The position numbers and the translations under genes are program-made. The notes below the pieces were generated by a model that searched no databases, was not told the DNA's origin, and saw nothing but the letters and a program-made list of their open reading frames with translations. Shown one piece after another: positions 8,609 to 18,249 of a stretch of 64,000 nt of DNA (the first letter of the stretch is position 1; every line of letters starts with the position of its first letter). This DNA is from Arcobacter roscoffensis (GTDB taxonomy: Bacteria; Campylobacterota; Campylobacteria; Campylobacterales; Arcobacteraceae), in NCBI RefSeq assembly GCF_024267655.1, contig NZ_CP100595.1, positions 1,364,001-1,428,000 on the forward strand. The letters are read 5' to 3'.

Positions 8609-10438
8609 ATGATAGAACTTTCAAATATTTCAAAAAGCTTTGCAAACAAAGAGTTATTTACGAATTTAAACTTTAGACTAAACAAAGGTAATAAAGTAGG
8701 TTTAGTAGGAAGAAATGGTAGTGGGAAATCTACTTTATTTAAAATCATTTTAGGTGAAGAACATCCTGATGATGGTGAAATAAACATACCTAAAAACTAT
8801 AAGATAGGAGCTTTAAAACAGCATTTAGTTTTTACTGAAAAAACTGTTCGAGAAGAAGGCTCAACTGCTTTAAATGAAGAAGATAAATATAATGTATATA
8901 AGGTAGAGAAAATTCTTTTTGGATTAGGTTTTTCCCATGAGGATCTGGACAAATCCCCTCAAAGTTTCTCAGGTGGATACCAAATCAGAATAAACTTAGC
9001 AAAACTACTTGTAACACAACCAAATCTTTTACTTTTAGATGAGCCTACAAACTACTTGGATATTGTATCTTTAAGATGGCTAAAAAGCTTTTTGAAATCT
9101 TTTGATGGCGAAGTTATTATAATCACTCACAATAGAGATTTTATGGATAGCATAACTACACATACTATGGGCTTAGTGCGAAAAAATCTAGAAGTTATAC
9201 CAGGAAGCACACATAAGTTTTATGCTCAACTTGAAGCAAATGATGAACACTATGAAAAACAAAAAGCTTCAAATGAGAGAAAAAGAAAAGAGCTTGAAGA
9301 TTTTATAGCAAAAAATAAAGCAAGAGCTTCAACAGCTGCACAAGCACAGTCAAAACAAAAAGAGCTTGATAAAATGGAAGACTTAGGAAGCTTAGAGAAT
9401 GAAGCTAGTTTAGATTTTGACTTTAACTACAAAGATACACCATCAAAAGTTTTACTTGATGTAAAAGATGTTTCATTTGGATATGATGAAAATAATTTAT
9501 TATTTCAAGATATTTCTTTTTCACTAAAAAAGGGTGAAACTATTGGAATCATAGGAAAAAATGGTAAGGGTAAATCAACACTTCTAAATACAATTGCAGG
9601 TGAATTAAAACACTTAAGCGGTTCAGTTGACTTTCATACATCAACAACTCTTGGACATTTTGGTCAAACAAATATAGATCATTTAAATCCTAAAAATACA
9701 ATCATGGATGAGATATATCTTGGAAATGCAAAACTAGCTGAATCATCAGTTCGTGGTATTGCTGGGTCTATGATGTTTAGTGGGGATGATATAAAGAAGA
9801 AAATTTCACTTTTATCAGGTGGTGAAAAAAGTAGAGTTATGCTTGGGAAAATACTAGCAACAGATGTAAACCTGCTTTTCTTAGATGAGCCTACAAATCA
9901 CCTTGATATGCAGTCAATTGATGCACTTATAAAAGCCATCAAAAACTTCAATGGATCGTGTTTGATAGTAACTCACTCAGAAGAGCTTTTAAGGGAAGTA
10001 TGTGATAGTCTTATTATCTTCTCAAAAGGAACAGCTTCATATTTTGATAGGGGATATGATGAATTCTTAGAAAAAATTGGTTGGGAAGAAGAGGAAGAAG
10101 AGAAAAAAACAAAAACTGCTCCAAAAGTAAATAAAAAAGAAAACAAAAAACTAAGAGCTCAAATTATTCAAGAAAGAAGCAAAAAAACATCACCTCTAAA
10201 GAAAAAACTAGAAAAATTAGAAAATGAAATTATGGAACTTGAAGATGATGTTAGTTCACAACAAGAAGAGCTAATCAAAGCTTCAAACGAAGGTGATAAT
10301 AGTAAAGTAATTGAACTTTCTCAAATAGTAACAAAAAATGAAAAACTAGTTGAAGACAAATTTGAACAGCTTGAAATAACTCAACATGAATTAGATGAAA
10401 TTGAAGAAGAGTATCAGCAAAAACTGGATGAAATCTAA
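8609..10438 (+). CDS. ABC-F family ATPase (Uup/EttA-like ribosome-associated)
   Basis: A 609-residue protein with two ABC cassettes in one chain and no membrane segments, the ABC-F layout. The first Walker A is GRNGSGKST (about 35-43) with signature FSGGYQIRINLAK; the second is GKNGKGKST with LSGGEKSRVMLGK. Both Walker B boxes read LLLDEPTN or LFLDEPTN. The linker between cassettes is basic and helical, and the C-terminal ~110 residues form an acidic/basic coiled coil as in Uup. Such proteins bind the ribosomal E-site. Assignment to a named ABC-F subgroup cannot be settled by eye. Confidence 0.88.
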   Translation: MIELSNISKSFANKELFTNLNFRLNKGNKVGLVGRNGSGKSTLFKIILGEEHPDDGEINIPKNYKIGALKQHLVFTEKTVREEGSTALNEEDKYNVYKVEKILFGLGFSHEDLDKSPQSFSGGYQIRINLAKLLVTQPNLLLLDEPTNYLDIVSLRWLKSFLKSFDGEVIIITHNRDFMDSITTHTMGLVRKNLEVIPGSTHKFYAQLEANDEHYEKQKASNERKRKELEDFIAKNKARASTAAQAQSKQKELDKMEDLGSLENEASLDFDFNYKDTPSKVLLDVKDVSFGYDENNLLFQDISFSLKKGETIGIIGKNGKGKSTLLNTIAGELKHLSGSVDFHTSTTLGHFGQTNIDHLNPKNTIMDEIYLGNAKLAESSVRGIAGSMMFSGDDIKKKISLLSGGEKSRVMLGKILATDVNLLFLDEPTNHLDMQSIDALIKAIKNFNGSCLIVTHSEELLREVCDSLIIFSKGTASYFDRGYDEFLEKIGWEEEEEEKKTKTAPKVNKKENKKLRAQIIQERSKKTSPLKKKLEKLENEIMELEDDVSSQQEELIKASNEGDNSKVIELSQIVTKNEKLVEDKFEQLEITQHELDEIEEEYQQKLDEI

Positions 10439-10476
10439 GCTTTTATATATTTAATACTTTTAAAAGTTAATCCTAT

Positions 10477-10482
10477 TATAAT
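10477..10482 (+). promoter_or_regulatory. -10 box for the lipoprotein gene
   Basis: TATAAT lies 25 bases ahead of the start at 10508, and AAGGA precedes that start by about 6 bases. Confidence 0.45.
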
Positions 10483-10507
10483 ATTAAAAATTATAATAAG
10501 GATTAAT

Positions 10508-11428
10508 ATGAAAAACTCTTTACTAATTATCTTAAGCACATTTATTTTTACTGCTTGTTCTTTTAGTAATCAAGCTAAGATAAAAGAAACAAAATCAATA
10601 AACGTTTTTACTAATTATGTATCTAATAGTTATTATAAAAAAGATGAAGGTTATGACTGGGTTAGTGTAAACTTATCTAAATATGATGAAAATACTATTA
10701 AAGTAAAAGTTCGTTCTCGTGCTGATAAAAAAACACCTACATGTACTTTAGATACTTTTGCATATAAAGTTGATAAAAATAAATATAACTTTTATAGTGA
10801 AGGTAAAACATTAGAGCTTTTAATATATGAAAACAAAATAGAGTTAAAAGGTAAAACAAAAGATGATGAAATAGCCTTATATTATTTTTGTTCAGGTGGG
10901 GGAAGTCTAAAAGGTGATTATTTCAAATATGAAAAGTCATTAGATAAAGAACAGATTGATAAAAGAGCCTATGTTAATAGTCTGTCTTATGGAAAATATA
11001 GATTCTATATAGATAGTTCTGATAATAAATTAACAATAAAAACTTATGATTTAAAATACTCAAAAGAGCCTTTTGTACATGAAATAAAAGGACAAGTAGT
11101 ATTTAGTGAAATAGCAGATATAAATAATGATACAAATCCAGAAATCTATATATATTTAAATGAAAATATAGAAGGTAAGACTTATGGAAAATTAATTGCA
11201 TATAGTGTAAATGCAGCAGTTTCAATGAGTGAAATATATCTTGCACCACTAAAATATAATAAAGAGCTTTCTTCTTCATATTTTGGAAATGATGAATTTA
11301 GAGTAGTTAAAAACACTTTAGTAAGAAGATACCCTCTAAAAAATGGAAAAATAAAACAAATTCAATATAAATTAGTAGCAGGTGAGGCTACTTGGCAGTT
11401 AAAAATAGATAAGATATTGGAGTATTAA
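10508..11428 (+). CDS. Lipoprotein of unknown function
   Basis: A 306-residue protein with a lipoprotein signal: hydrophobic stretch followed by the lipobox FTAC, lipidated Cys at residue 17. The mature part is rich in Lys, Tyr and beta-strand-like alternation. A segment near residues 197-216 (ADINNDTNPEIYIYLNENIE) resembles VCBS/FG-GAP calcium-loop repeats, so part may be propeller-like. It converges on the EAL gene with only 10 bases between stops. Not recognised as a named family. Confidence 0.7.
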   Translation: MKNSLLIILSTFIFTACSFSNQAKIKETKSINVFTNYVSNSYYKKDEGYDWVSVNLSKYDENTIKVKVRSRADKKTPTCTLDTFAYKVDKNKYNFYSEGKTLELLIYENKIELKGKTKDDEIALYYFCSGGGSLKGDYFKYEKSLDKEQIDKRAYVNSLSYGKYRFYIDSSDNKLTIKTYDLKYSKEPFVHEIKGQVVFSEIADINNDTNPEIYIYLNENIEGKTYGKLIAYSVNAAVSMSEIYLAPLKYNKELSSSYFGNDEFRVVKNTLVRRYPLKNGKIKQIQYKLVAGEATWQLKIDKILEY

Positions 11429-11438
11429 ACTTTTTATC

Positions 11439-13436
11439 TTATATCCCTAAAAAACTAATATTCTCAGGTTTACCAAAGTAGTAACCTTGAGAGTAATCAA
11501 CTCCTAGATTCTTTAGAGTGTTAAATATTTCCTCATTTTCCACATATTCAGCAACTGTTTCAATATTTTGCTTTTTTGCAAACATTACTATAGTTTCAAT
11601 TATGTTTTGACTAAATTGATCACTTACTATATTTTTAACTAAACTTCCATCTATTTTTAGAATGTCTGGTTCAAACTTAAGGAGTCTTTCAAAGTTCGAG
11701 TATCCAGTTCCAAAATCATCAATAGCAATTCTTACACCCATTTTTTTTACTTTTCTAATAAACTTTCTTATGACATTAAAATTTTTCACTTCTTCGTCTT
11801 CTAGTAGTTCAAAGATTATTCTGTTTGCGTTTTCTTTGTGCTGTTCAAGAAGGGTATAGAGAACTCTTCTTGTGTCTTCTTTTTCTATATCAACAGAAGA
11901 TAGATTTATAGATAGTTTTGTGTTAATTTTATCTAGAATTTTAAAAGAGTTTTCAAGAACTCTGTGGGTGATTTTATTATAGTAGCTTCCTTTTTTTGAT
12001 ATATCTAAAAATCCTGCAGGAGATATAACAGAACCTTTTTCGTCAACTAGTCTTACAAGAGATTCATATTTTTCAATCTCTTTTGTTTTGTTGTTGATTA
12101 TAGGTTGAAAATAAGAGATTATTTTATAGTTTTCTAAGGCTATTTTAACCATTTTCATTACTTCTATATTTTTCTTAGCTTCAATATGCTCTTTAATAGA
12201 ATTATCATTTGAAAAGTTTACTATCTCTTTTTTTAGTAAGGCTTCATCTAAACCACACTTAGCATCTTCGAATAGATGCATTTTCCCAAAAGAGTAGCTT
12301 ACTATAATATTCAAATCATATTCAATATCATCGATAATTAAAATAGATTCCTTTACTTCTTGAATAAATTTGTTAATGTAGTTATTAAGGTTTATTTCAT
12401 ATTTAGAAAAAGTAAAAAAATCAGTTAAAAGTGCAAATTGACCATTTTTCATATTATATATTTGCTCAAAAATATATTCATCTGGTAGATAATCAAGAAG
12501 TCTTTGGGCAAATTCATTTTCAATTTTATTTACGATATCTTTATTATAAAACTTCTCAAACATATCAAACTCTTCAATTTGAATAAGAAGAAGTAAAGAG
12601 ATATTATTTTGCTCAATTTCACTTATTAGCTTTTTCTCATCCCTTTGAATACTTGTAATATTACTTTTTATATGTATATATTCAAGTGTTCTAGTTTTCT
12701 TAGATAATATAGGTTTCATATCTGTTTTAAGGTAGTAAGGCTTACCATTCTTAGATATGTTTTTTATTACGGCTGAGCATTCTTCTTTTTTATTTATTAA
12801 TGTATTCCATAGATTTTCTTGGATTTTTTTTGATTGTTTTGGGTGATTTAGTAGTGTGTAGTGTTGACCTATTAATTCATCTGGTGTATACTCAGATACA
12901 TCACAAAAATTGCTATTTACATAAGTTATAATTCCTTGATTATCAATTTTTGAAATTATAGAGGTTTTATCTGCCGTTTCTAAATGATATTTTAGAAGCT
13001 TTAATTCTTTTTTAATTTTTTTATTTTTATCTTTAATTTTTTTTGATGATTTGATTAAAATATCTATAAAATCTACTTCTTTAAATGGAAATAATAAAAA
13101 GCCATCTATTCCTATATTTATTGATTTCATTAAATGCTCAGGTTTATTATCTTTTGTATATATAATAGAAACAAAGTTCTTACTAAAACTTTTCATTAAT
13201 TCAAGCATTTCAAAGGTACATAAAGGAGAAGTTTTAATATCTGTTATTACTATATCTATTTTGTTTTCTTTAAAGTATTTAAGTCCTTCACGAGTATTTG
13301 AAATCAAAATAACATTTTCAAAAAAATTATTTAAATATCTTATTTCATTTGAATTTTTATCTTTTATGTCTGAAATAAACAATATACTTAATTTTATAAT
13401 ATTATTTTCCATCTTATCTTTACTTATTGAATCCAT
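11439..13436 (-). CDS. Receiver-like/PAS/degenerate GGDEF/EAL protein, probable c-di-GMP phosphodiesterase
   Basis: A 665-residue cytoplasmic signalling protein. Residues ~10-125 look like a receiver: the candidate phospho-Asp is in VITDIK, but the conserved Lys before the final helix is replaced (FLLFPFK). Residues ~155-265 are a PAS domain (TYVNSNFCDVSEYTPDELIGQ). Residues ~275-400 align with a GGDEF fold, but the active motif is eroded to KNGQF. The EAL domain (~425-660) keeps ESLVR, NLSS, FELLEDEEV, DDFGTGYS and KIDGSLV, so it probably cleaves c-di-GMP. It is the last gene of the minus-strand run, 73 bases after the FkbM gene. Confidence 0.88.
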   Translation of the reverse strand: MDSISKDKMENNIIKLSILFISDIKDKNSNEIRYLNNFFENVILISNTREGLKYFKENKIDIVITDIKTSPLCTFEMLELMKSFSKNFVSIIYTKDNKPEHLMKSINIGIDGFLLFPFKEVDFIDILIKSSKKIKDKNKKIKKELKLLKYHLETADKTSIISKIDNQGIITYVNSNFCDVSEYTPDELIGQHYTLLNHPKQSKKIQENLWNTLINKKEECSAVIKNISKNGKPYYLKTDMKPILSKKTRTLEYIHIKSNITSIQRDEKKLISEIEQNNISLLLLIQIEEFDMFEKFYNKDIVNKIENEFAQRLLDYLPDEYIFEQIYNMKNGQFALLTDFFTFSKYEINLNNYINKFIQEVKESILIIDDIEYDLNIIVSYSFGKMHLFEDAKCGLDEALLKKEIVNFSNDNSIKEHIEAKKNIEVMKMVKIALENYKIISYFQPIINNKTKEIEKYESLVRLVDEKGSVISPAGFLDISKKGSYYNKITHRVLENSFKILDKINTKLSINLSSVDIEKEDTRRVLYTLLEQHKENANRIIFELLEDEEVKNFNVIRKFIRKVKKMGVRIAIDDFGTGYSNFERLLKFEPDILKIDGSLVKNIVSDQFSQNIIETIVMFAKKQNIETVAEYVENEEIFNTLKNLGVDYSQGYYFGKPENISFLGI

Positions 13437-13509
13437 GGAATTCCTTATAAATAATTTTTATATATGGTATAGTAAATATACTAATAGAATTATTAATAAA
13501 AATAAGAAA

Positions 13510-14592
13510 TTACGAATTATATTTTTTTGGAATAAAATACATCACAGTTTCATATATCCCTTCCATATAATGTCTAAGGTATACATCGTAGTCATTTCTT
13601 ATGCTAAGTATCAAATTGGGTACTTCATACCAGTCACTTGCTTTATGATAAATACATATAGCTAAGATAGGATGATATAGCTCTATTGTCTTTTTAGCAC
13701 CTTCTAAGGCTTTTATTTCATCACCTTCAATATCAAGCTTAACAAAGTCTATTTTATCCTTTATAAGCTCATCAATTGTGTTTATATTCTGTGTTTGATA
13801 ATCATGTCTACAGTTGTTTTGTACTTCATCAAGTTTATCTTCTACAAGGTGAATATTATTTCCAAGTCCATAGTTTAAAAACTCTATGTTTTTAAAGTTT
13901 GCATATTTTTTTTTAGCTATGTTTATATGAAGTAAGCTCGGTTCCACACAATAAATCTTATTGTAATCAGGGTAGTTCTTAAGTATGTACTCTAAAGTAT
14001 CTCCAATATAAGCACCACCATCTAAGAAGTTTATATTTTCTATTTTTGGAATTATCTCTTTATCAAAGTATTGGTTTTCATGGTCATTTGTAAAACCTTG
14101 CATAAACTCTAAATCATAGCTAATTTTGAAGTTTATTACTTTTTCAAAAATTTCTTTTGATTTTTTATCTTTTAGAAGTTCATAAGTCTTTTTGTATTTA
14201 TCTTTATTTTCTAAAAAGTCTTCTTTAAAATCTCCCATAAAAATAGGCGAGGGTAGTTCAAGTTTACTGTAGTTATAAAAGCTAAGATAATTGAAGTTTT
14301 TATATCCAAGTTCATCTAGCTTATTTTTTACCTCAAGCGGACTTCCTGTTGAAGCACTAAGAATTATAGAGTTTTCTTTTGGTATATCTTCTATTTTTAG
14401 AATATGTTTCTTTTTTGAGCTTTGAACTCTTGTAAAATCATCTATTATTCCATCAACTTCTATATGTTTAGCAATAGCTTTTCCAAATTTATTTATGCCT
14501 AAGATATATTTTTTTACATCTTTTGAGTTGATAAAAAGCTGTGTAAGCTTTTTATCTTTATGATTTATATAATCAAAGTCTATTAGATTCAT
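13510..14592 (-). CDS. FkbM-family SAM-dependent methyltransferase
   Basis: A 360-residue protein. The C-terminal half has the methyltransferase core: motif I FLDGGAYIGDT (about residues 184-194), then YCVEPS, and the FkbM hallmark FVKLDIEGDEIKALEGA (about residues 286-302). The N-terminal ~150 residues include a Rossmann-like stretch (YILGINKFGKAIAK, then ILSASTGSPLEVKNKL), a layout common in surface-sugar modification methyltransferases. It overlaps the preceding DUF234-like gene by 4 bases. The substrate may be a glycan, but no glycosyltransferases are nearby. Confidence 0.85.
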   Translation of the reverse strand: MNLIDFDYINHKDKKLTQLFINSKDVKKYILGINKFGKAIAKHIEVDGIIDDFTRVQSSKKKHILKIEDIPKENSIILSASTGSPLEVKNKLDELGYKNFNYLSFYNYSKLELPSPIFMGDFKEDFLENKDKYKKTYELLKDKKSKEIFEKVINFKISYDLEFMQGFTNDHENQYFDKEIIPKIENINFLDGGAYIGDTLEYILKNYPDYNKIYCVEPSLLHINIAKKKYANFKNIEFLNYGLGNNIHLVEDKLDEVQNNCRHDYQTQNINTIDELIKDKIDFVKLDIEGDEIKALEGAKKTIELYHPILAICIYHKASDWYEVPNLILSIRNDYDVYLRHYMEGIYETVMYFIPKKYNS

Positions 14593-15476
14593 TTATTACT
14601 TTGTGTAAGTAGTTTAAGACTTTTTGTATTAAAAAGTTTTAGTGTTTCACTTTTCATAGCTTTTAGTTCATTTGTGAAACCACTGTTTGCAAATAAAACA
14701 TATGCATCAGCTTGTATACCAACATCTGTACAATCTTGCATAAGTTTAGTAAGTATTGCTTTTTTCATTTTAGAAGTGGCATTTTTACAAACACCAACTA
14801 TTATTTTGTTTTCTTTTGTTTGTACTATTACATCAATTTGTCTTGATTTATCCCAGTATTTACCTAAATCTTTAATACCATCTTTTTCATAGAAATCTCT
14901 TGAGTATTCCATACATAATTCTTCAAAAATAAACTCTTGAAATTGTGTAAAGTTGTTTTTAAATCTCTCCTCAAATTCTGCATATTTTTTATCTCTAATA
15001 CCTTTATAGATTGGAGAAACAAAAGCAAACCAAAATCTTAAAAAAGGTGTTGTAAATAGAAGTTTTTTTGATACATCACTGTTATCTACTTTTTTAGCTA
15101 AGAAGTTAAATGATGACTCAATCTCAATTATTCCTTTTTCACAAAGGTTATCAACACAAGTCATTCCCTCTTCAAAACTTATGTGAGCTCTTTTAAATGA
15201 AGCATTAGTTCTTCTATCACTTAAAGCAATACCTGATAATACAGCATGATCTATATGATAACCACCTGTTAGTAAATGAATTTCTCTTTTTAAGTCTTCA
15301 TAATTGTTTAAGATATGAGATTTTATTAATTCTTCTAAAGGTTTTGTAGTATCAATCTTTAGGTCATATCCACCAAATACATTAAAGTATTTAACTGCTG
15401 TTTGCATATCCTTTGGATTGTTTTTTTCACAAAAAAGCGCAAACTGCTTCTTTGTTGATAAGTCGATTAAAAAAAT
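14589..15476 (-). CDS. DUF234/PD-(D/E)XK-like protein, apparent ATT start
   Basis: The first ATG in frame is at 15407 (272 residues), but the frame stays open upstream to 15500. CAAAGGA at 15488-15482 lies 5 bases before an ATT codon at 15476; that start adds 23 residues. The ATG has its own AAAGGA only one base away, too close. The longer N-terminus leads into YFNVFGGYDLKID, typical of DUF234 C-terminal portions of AAA ATPases. The C-terminal third looks like a restriction-endonuclease fold (SRQIDVIVQ then IIVGVCKN, residues ~215-235 of the long form). The ATPase half is absent. It lies 17 bases after envC. Function unknown. Confidence 0.65.
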   Translation of the reverse strand: MFLIDLSTKKQFALFCEKNNPKDMQTAVKYFNVFGGYDLKIDTTKPLEELIKSHILNNYEDLKREIHLLTGGYHIDHAVLSGIALSDRRTNASFKRAHISFEEGMTCVDNLCEKGIIEIESSFNFLAKKVDNSDVSKKLLFTTPFLRFWFAFVSPIYKGIRDKKYAEFEERFKNNFTQFQEFIFEELCMEYSRDFYEKDGIKDLGKYWDKSRQIDVIVQTKENKIIVGVCKNATSKMKKAILTKLMQDCTDVGIQADAYVLFANSGFTNELKAMKSETLKLFNTKSLKLLTQSNK

Positions 15477-15493
15477 GTTAGTCCTTTGTATTT

Positions 15494-16789
15494 TTATATT
15501 TTAAATAAATCTTTTGGATTTATATGATAAGAGTTTTTTGTAGCTTGAAACATTAGGTTATCGTTTACTCTTCCTACAACATAACCTTTTTTTATCCATT
15601 TCCCAACTCTAAGTGTTGGAGCTATTTCATCTAAATGAGAGTAGATTGTATGTAAGCCATTTTGGTGTTGTACGATTACAACATTTTCAAGCATTCCTGC
15701 ATTTTTTTTAGCATATACAACTTTTCCGTTTAATACAGATACAACCTTAGCTTTTGGTCTTTTTGTTTTTAAAACAACTGATTCATTAAATAGTTTTATC
15801 TTATAAACAGGGTCATAATAAGTTCCAAATTTTTTTACAACCTTAAAAGATTTTAAAGGTGCTATTGTTTTACTTCCTCTATATCTTGTGATTTTTACAC
15901 CAGATGTTGAAGAACCTATCTTTCTTACATCAAGATTAAGTTTTTGAGCATATCTTTGATTTCTATCTTGTGATGATACTACTTTTTTAGAGTTTGTTTT
16001 ATTGCTTTCTTTTTTCTTTTTTTCAGCAAGTAGTCTTCTAATTCTCTCTCTTCTATCACGCTCTTTTTGTATCTCTTCTTTTTTCAAGATGTTTAGCCTT
16101 GATAAAAGAGTTTTTAAAGATTCTTGTTTTCTTACCACTTCTTTTAGTTGTTCTTGATACTCTTTATGTTGTTTCTCCAAACTACTAAGAGATTGTGAGT
16201 GTTTTGATTTTAAAGAGTTTAAAGTCTTTTTTGTTTCTTGTCTCTCTTTTATATAAGAAGAGATTTTTTTGATTTTCTTTTGATTTTCTTTTGTATTACT
16301 TGTAAGTAAATCATAGTTATTGTTAAGTTTTAGTATTTCATCTTTAGAATTTTGTGATAAAATAGTATATATTTCACTATCCACAAGCTCTTTTAAACTA
16401 TCTTTTGAAGCTAATTTTAAAGCAATTGATGTTGAAAAGTCTTCAATAATAGTATCAACTATTTGTTCTTCATTTGTTGTTTTTTTCTTTATTAATTTTG
16501 AAGATTTTGTTTTAAGTAAAGATATTTTCTTTTTAGAATCTTCTAATAGTTCCGTATGTTTTTCAATATCAGCATTAATTCTTTTTATATCTTTTTCTAG
16601 ATTGGTGATATTACTATTTTGCTCGTTAATTTTTTTTGATAAATCATTGATTTTTTGAGTAGTAGCTCTTTTTTTAGAGACATTACTATTTAAAATCTTT
16701 TTATTACTTTGTATTTTTTTATCTATAGATTTAGTAGAAGTATAACTAAATGTACTTAGTAAGATTATTGTAAAAAGTATTTTAATCAT
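15494..16789 (-). CDS. envC: EnvC-like murein hydrolase activator, M23/LytM domain with lost zinc ligands
   Basis: A 431-residue periplasmic protein: short signal peptide (about 1-17), a long coiled coil (~20-250), a basic linker and a C-terminal LytM/M23 domain (~320-431). The domain keeps VVIVQHQNGLHTIYSHL, but the terminal HxH zinc motif expected near the end is replaced by a sequence such as NLMFQATKNSYH. EnvC activates amidases rather than cutting peptidoglycan, so loss of zinc ligands fits. It overlaps ftsX by 8 bases, supporting one FtsEX-EnvC division complex. Confidence 0.88.
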   Translation of the reverse strand: MIKILFTIILLSTFSYTSTKSIDKKIQSNKKILNSNVSKKRATTQKINDLSKKINEQNSNITNLEKDIKRINADIEKHTELLEDSKKKISLLKTKSSKLIKKKTTNEEQIVDTIIEDFSTSIALKLASKDSLKELVDSEIYTILSQNSKDEILKLNNNYDLLTSNTKENQKKIKKISSYIKERQETKKTLNSLKSKHSQSLSSLEKQHKEYQEQLKEVVRKQESLKTLLSRLNILKKEEIQKERDRRERIRRLLAEKKKKESNKTNSKKVVSSQDRNQRYAQKLNLDVRKIGSSTSGVKITRYRGSKTIAPLKSFKVVKKFGTYYDPVYKIKLFNESVVLKTKRPKAKVVSVLNGKVVYAKKNAGMLENVVIVQHQNGLHTIYSHLDEIAPTLRVGKWIKKGYVVGRVNDNLMFQATKNSYHINPKDLFKI

Positions 16790-17600
16790 TGTTTATTTTG
16801 TACTTTAATAATACGCCAATTATCGTAAACAAAGATATTCCAAAGGATAATAAAAACAGTTTAGATAATTCACTATATAAATCTATCTCAACATTTATTA
16901 TGTCTTTTAGCTCATATGGAAAAATCACCATCATATTGCTTGAAACATAATATAAAAATGCACCAACAATTATAAAAGAAAATAGTGAACTAAGGATAGC
17001 ATAATTTAACACACTTGAAGCACTATATAAAATAGATGCACCATGTAATCTTAAAATAGCTATTTTTGTACTATGTTCATGAAACCAAAGTTTTACTTGT
17101 TTAGCTATTATAATTATTGCAAAAATTGTAATGATAAAAAATAGAATAAAAGTAATACTATTTAATAAAACTAATAACAGATAAGTTTGATTATGATTTT
17201 TAGAGAATACTTCTACTTTTCTTATGTTTTTATTTTGAAGTAGGGTATTTTTGATTTCATCTAATTGAGTTGTTGTAGGGAACTCTTCTAAAAATATCTG
17301 ATAGAAATTTGGAAGTTTTCTTTTTAGTAATTCTACAGATGTATCAGATAAATTTGATTTGATATTATTGATAATACGATTTTTCTTTAAAGTTTGTATT
17401 TTTTCTACATCAATTCCTGCTAAAGTATTAATATTTTCTTTTATAAGTGGAGTGTTTGTAACTATAACAATCGAGTAATCATTTGATATTTTTTGTTTAT
17501 AGTTATCTACTACATTATTAATTAATAAATATATTGAAAAAGTAATTAGCATTGAAGTTAAAGGAATTAAAAAAGCAAAAATATTTTTAAGAAACTTCAT
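16782..17600 (-). CDS. ftsX: FtsX-like cell-division permease
   Basis: A 272-residue membrane protein. One N-terminal membrane segment (about 9-30) is followed by a ~130-residue extracytoplasmic domain, then three further membrane segments, the FtsX topology. The extracytoplasmic domain would engage EnvC. It overlaps ftsE by 14 bases and envC by 8 bases, and is similar in size to other FtsX proteins. Confidence 0.88.
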   Translation of the reverse strand: MKFLKNIFAFLIPLTSMLITFSIYLLINNVVDNYKQKISNDYSIVIVTNTPLIKENINTLAGIDVEKIQTLKKNRIINNIKSNLSDTSVELLKRKLPNFYQIFLEEFPTTTQLDEIKNTLLQNKNIRKVEVFSKNHNQTYLLLVLLNSITFILFFIITIFAIIIIAKQVKLWFHEHSTKIAILRLHGASILYSASSVLNYAILSSLFSFIIVGAFLYYVSSNMMVIFPYELKDIINVEIDLYSELSKLFLLSFGISLFTIIGVLLKYKINND

Positions 17601-18249
17601 ATATCATACCATCCTCTAAAGACAACTGTCTAAATTTAATACCTAAGTTCTTAGGAACTCTATGTGTTACAACTACAATAGTAATACCTAGTTGTTCATT
17701 TGCACCTTTTAGTAAATTCCATACAACTTCAGCAGAATAATCATCAAGATTTCCCGTAGGTTCATCTGCAATAATAATTTTTGGGTTATGTGCTAATGCA
17801 CGTGCTACAGCAACTCTTTGCTGTTCCCCACCACTTATTTCATTTGGGTAGTATCCAGCTCTATGTGATAGTCTTACATGAGCTAAAAGCTTATTTGCTT
17901 GATCTTTTGAAACTTCATTTGAGTATCCATTGATTTTAAGAGGTATCATAATATTTTCTTCAATCGTAAACTCACTAATAAGTTTATAATCTTGAAATAT
18001 AATACCAATATCTTTTCTTAAAACCCTAAGCTTTTTACCACCAATTCCAAATACTTCTTGACCTTCAATTTTTAAGCTACCATGTTTTAATGGAATATCT
18101 CCATAAAATGATTTTAATAAAGTAGATTTACCACTACCTGAGTTTCCACCAATAAAGATGAATTCTTTTGATTTGATAGTAAAATTACCTTTTTTTATAA
18201 TATATTTATTATCGTCATATGATAAGTATATATTCTTAGCTTCAATCAT
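17587..18249 (-). CDS. ftsE: FtsE-like cell-division ABC ATPase
   Basis: A 220-residue ABC ATPase: Walker [11 protein letters not shown] (about 33-42), Q-loop in [11 protein letters not shown], signature [15 protein letters not shown], Walker [14 protein letters not shown]. It sits immediately before ftsX and overlaps trmB by 4 bases. With FtsX it converts ATP hydrolysis into activation of periplasmic cell-wall amidases at the septum. On its own it could be a LolD/MacB-type ATPase; the neighbours decide in favour of FtsE. Confidence 0.92.
   Translation of the reverse strand: MIEAKNIYLSYDDNKYIIKKGNFTIKSKEFIFIGGNSGSGKSTLLKSFYGDIPLKHGSLKIEGQEVFGIGGKKLRVLRKDIGIIFQDYKLISEFTIEENIMIPLKINGYSNEVSKDQANKLLAHVRLSHRAGYYPNEISGGEQQRVAVARALAHNPKIIIADEPTGNLDDYSAEVVWNLLKGANEQLGITIVVVTHRVPKNLGIKFRQLSLEDGMIYEVS

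Noticed and set aside
11439-13436. Active diguanylate cyclase in the EAL protein
   Set aside because: The GGDEF site reads KNGQF, without the catalytic acidic residues.
13051-13665. Open frame of about 204 codons on the plus strand
   Set aside because: It lies antisense across the ends of the EAL and FkbM genes, has no start signal and reads like the complement of A+T-rich coding DNA.
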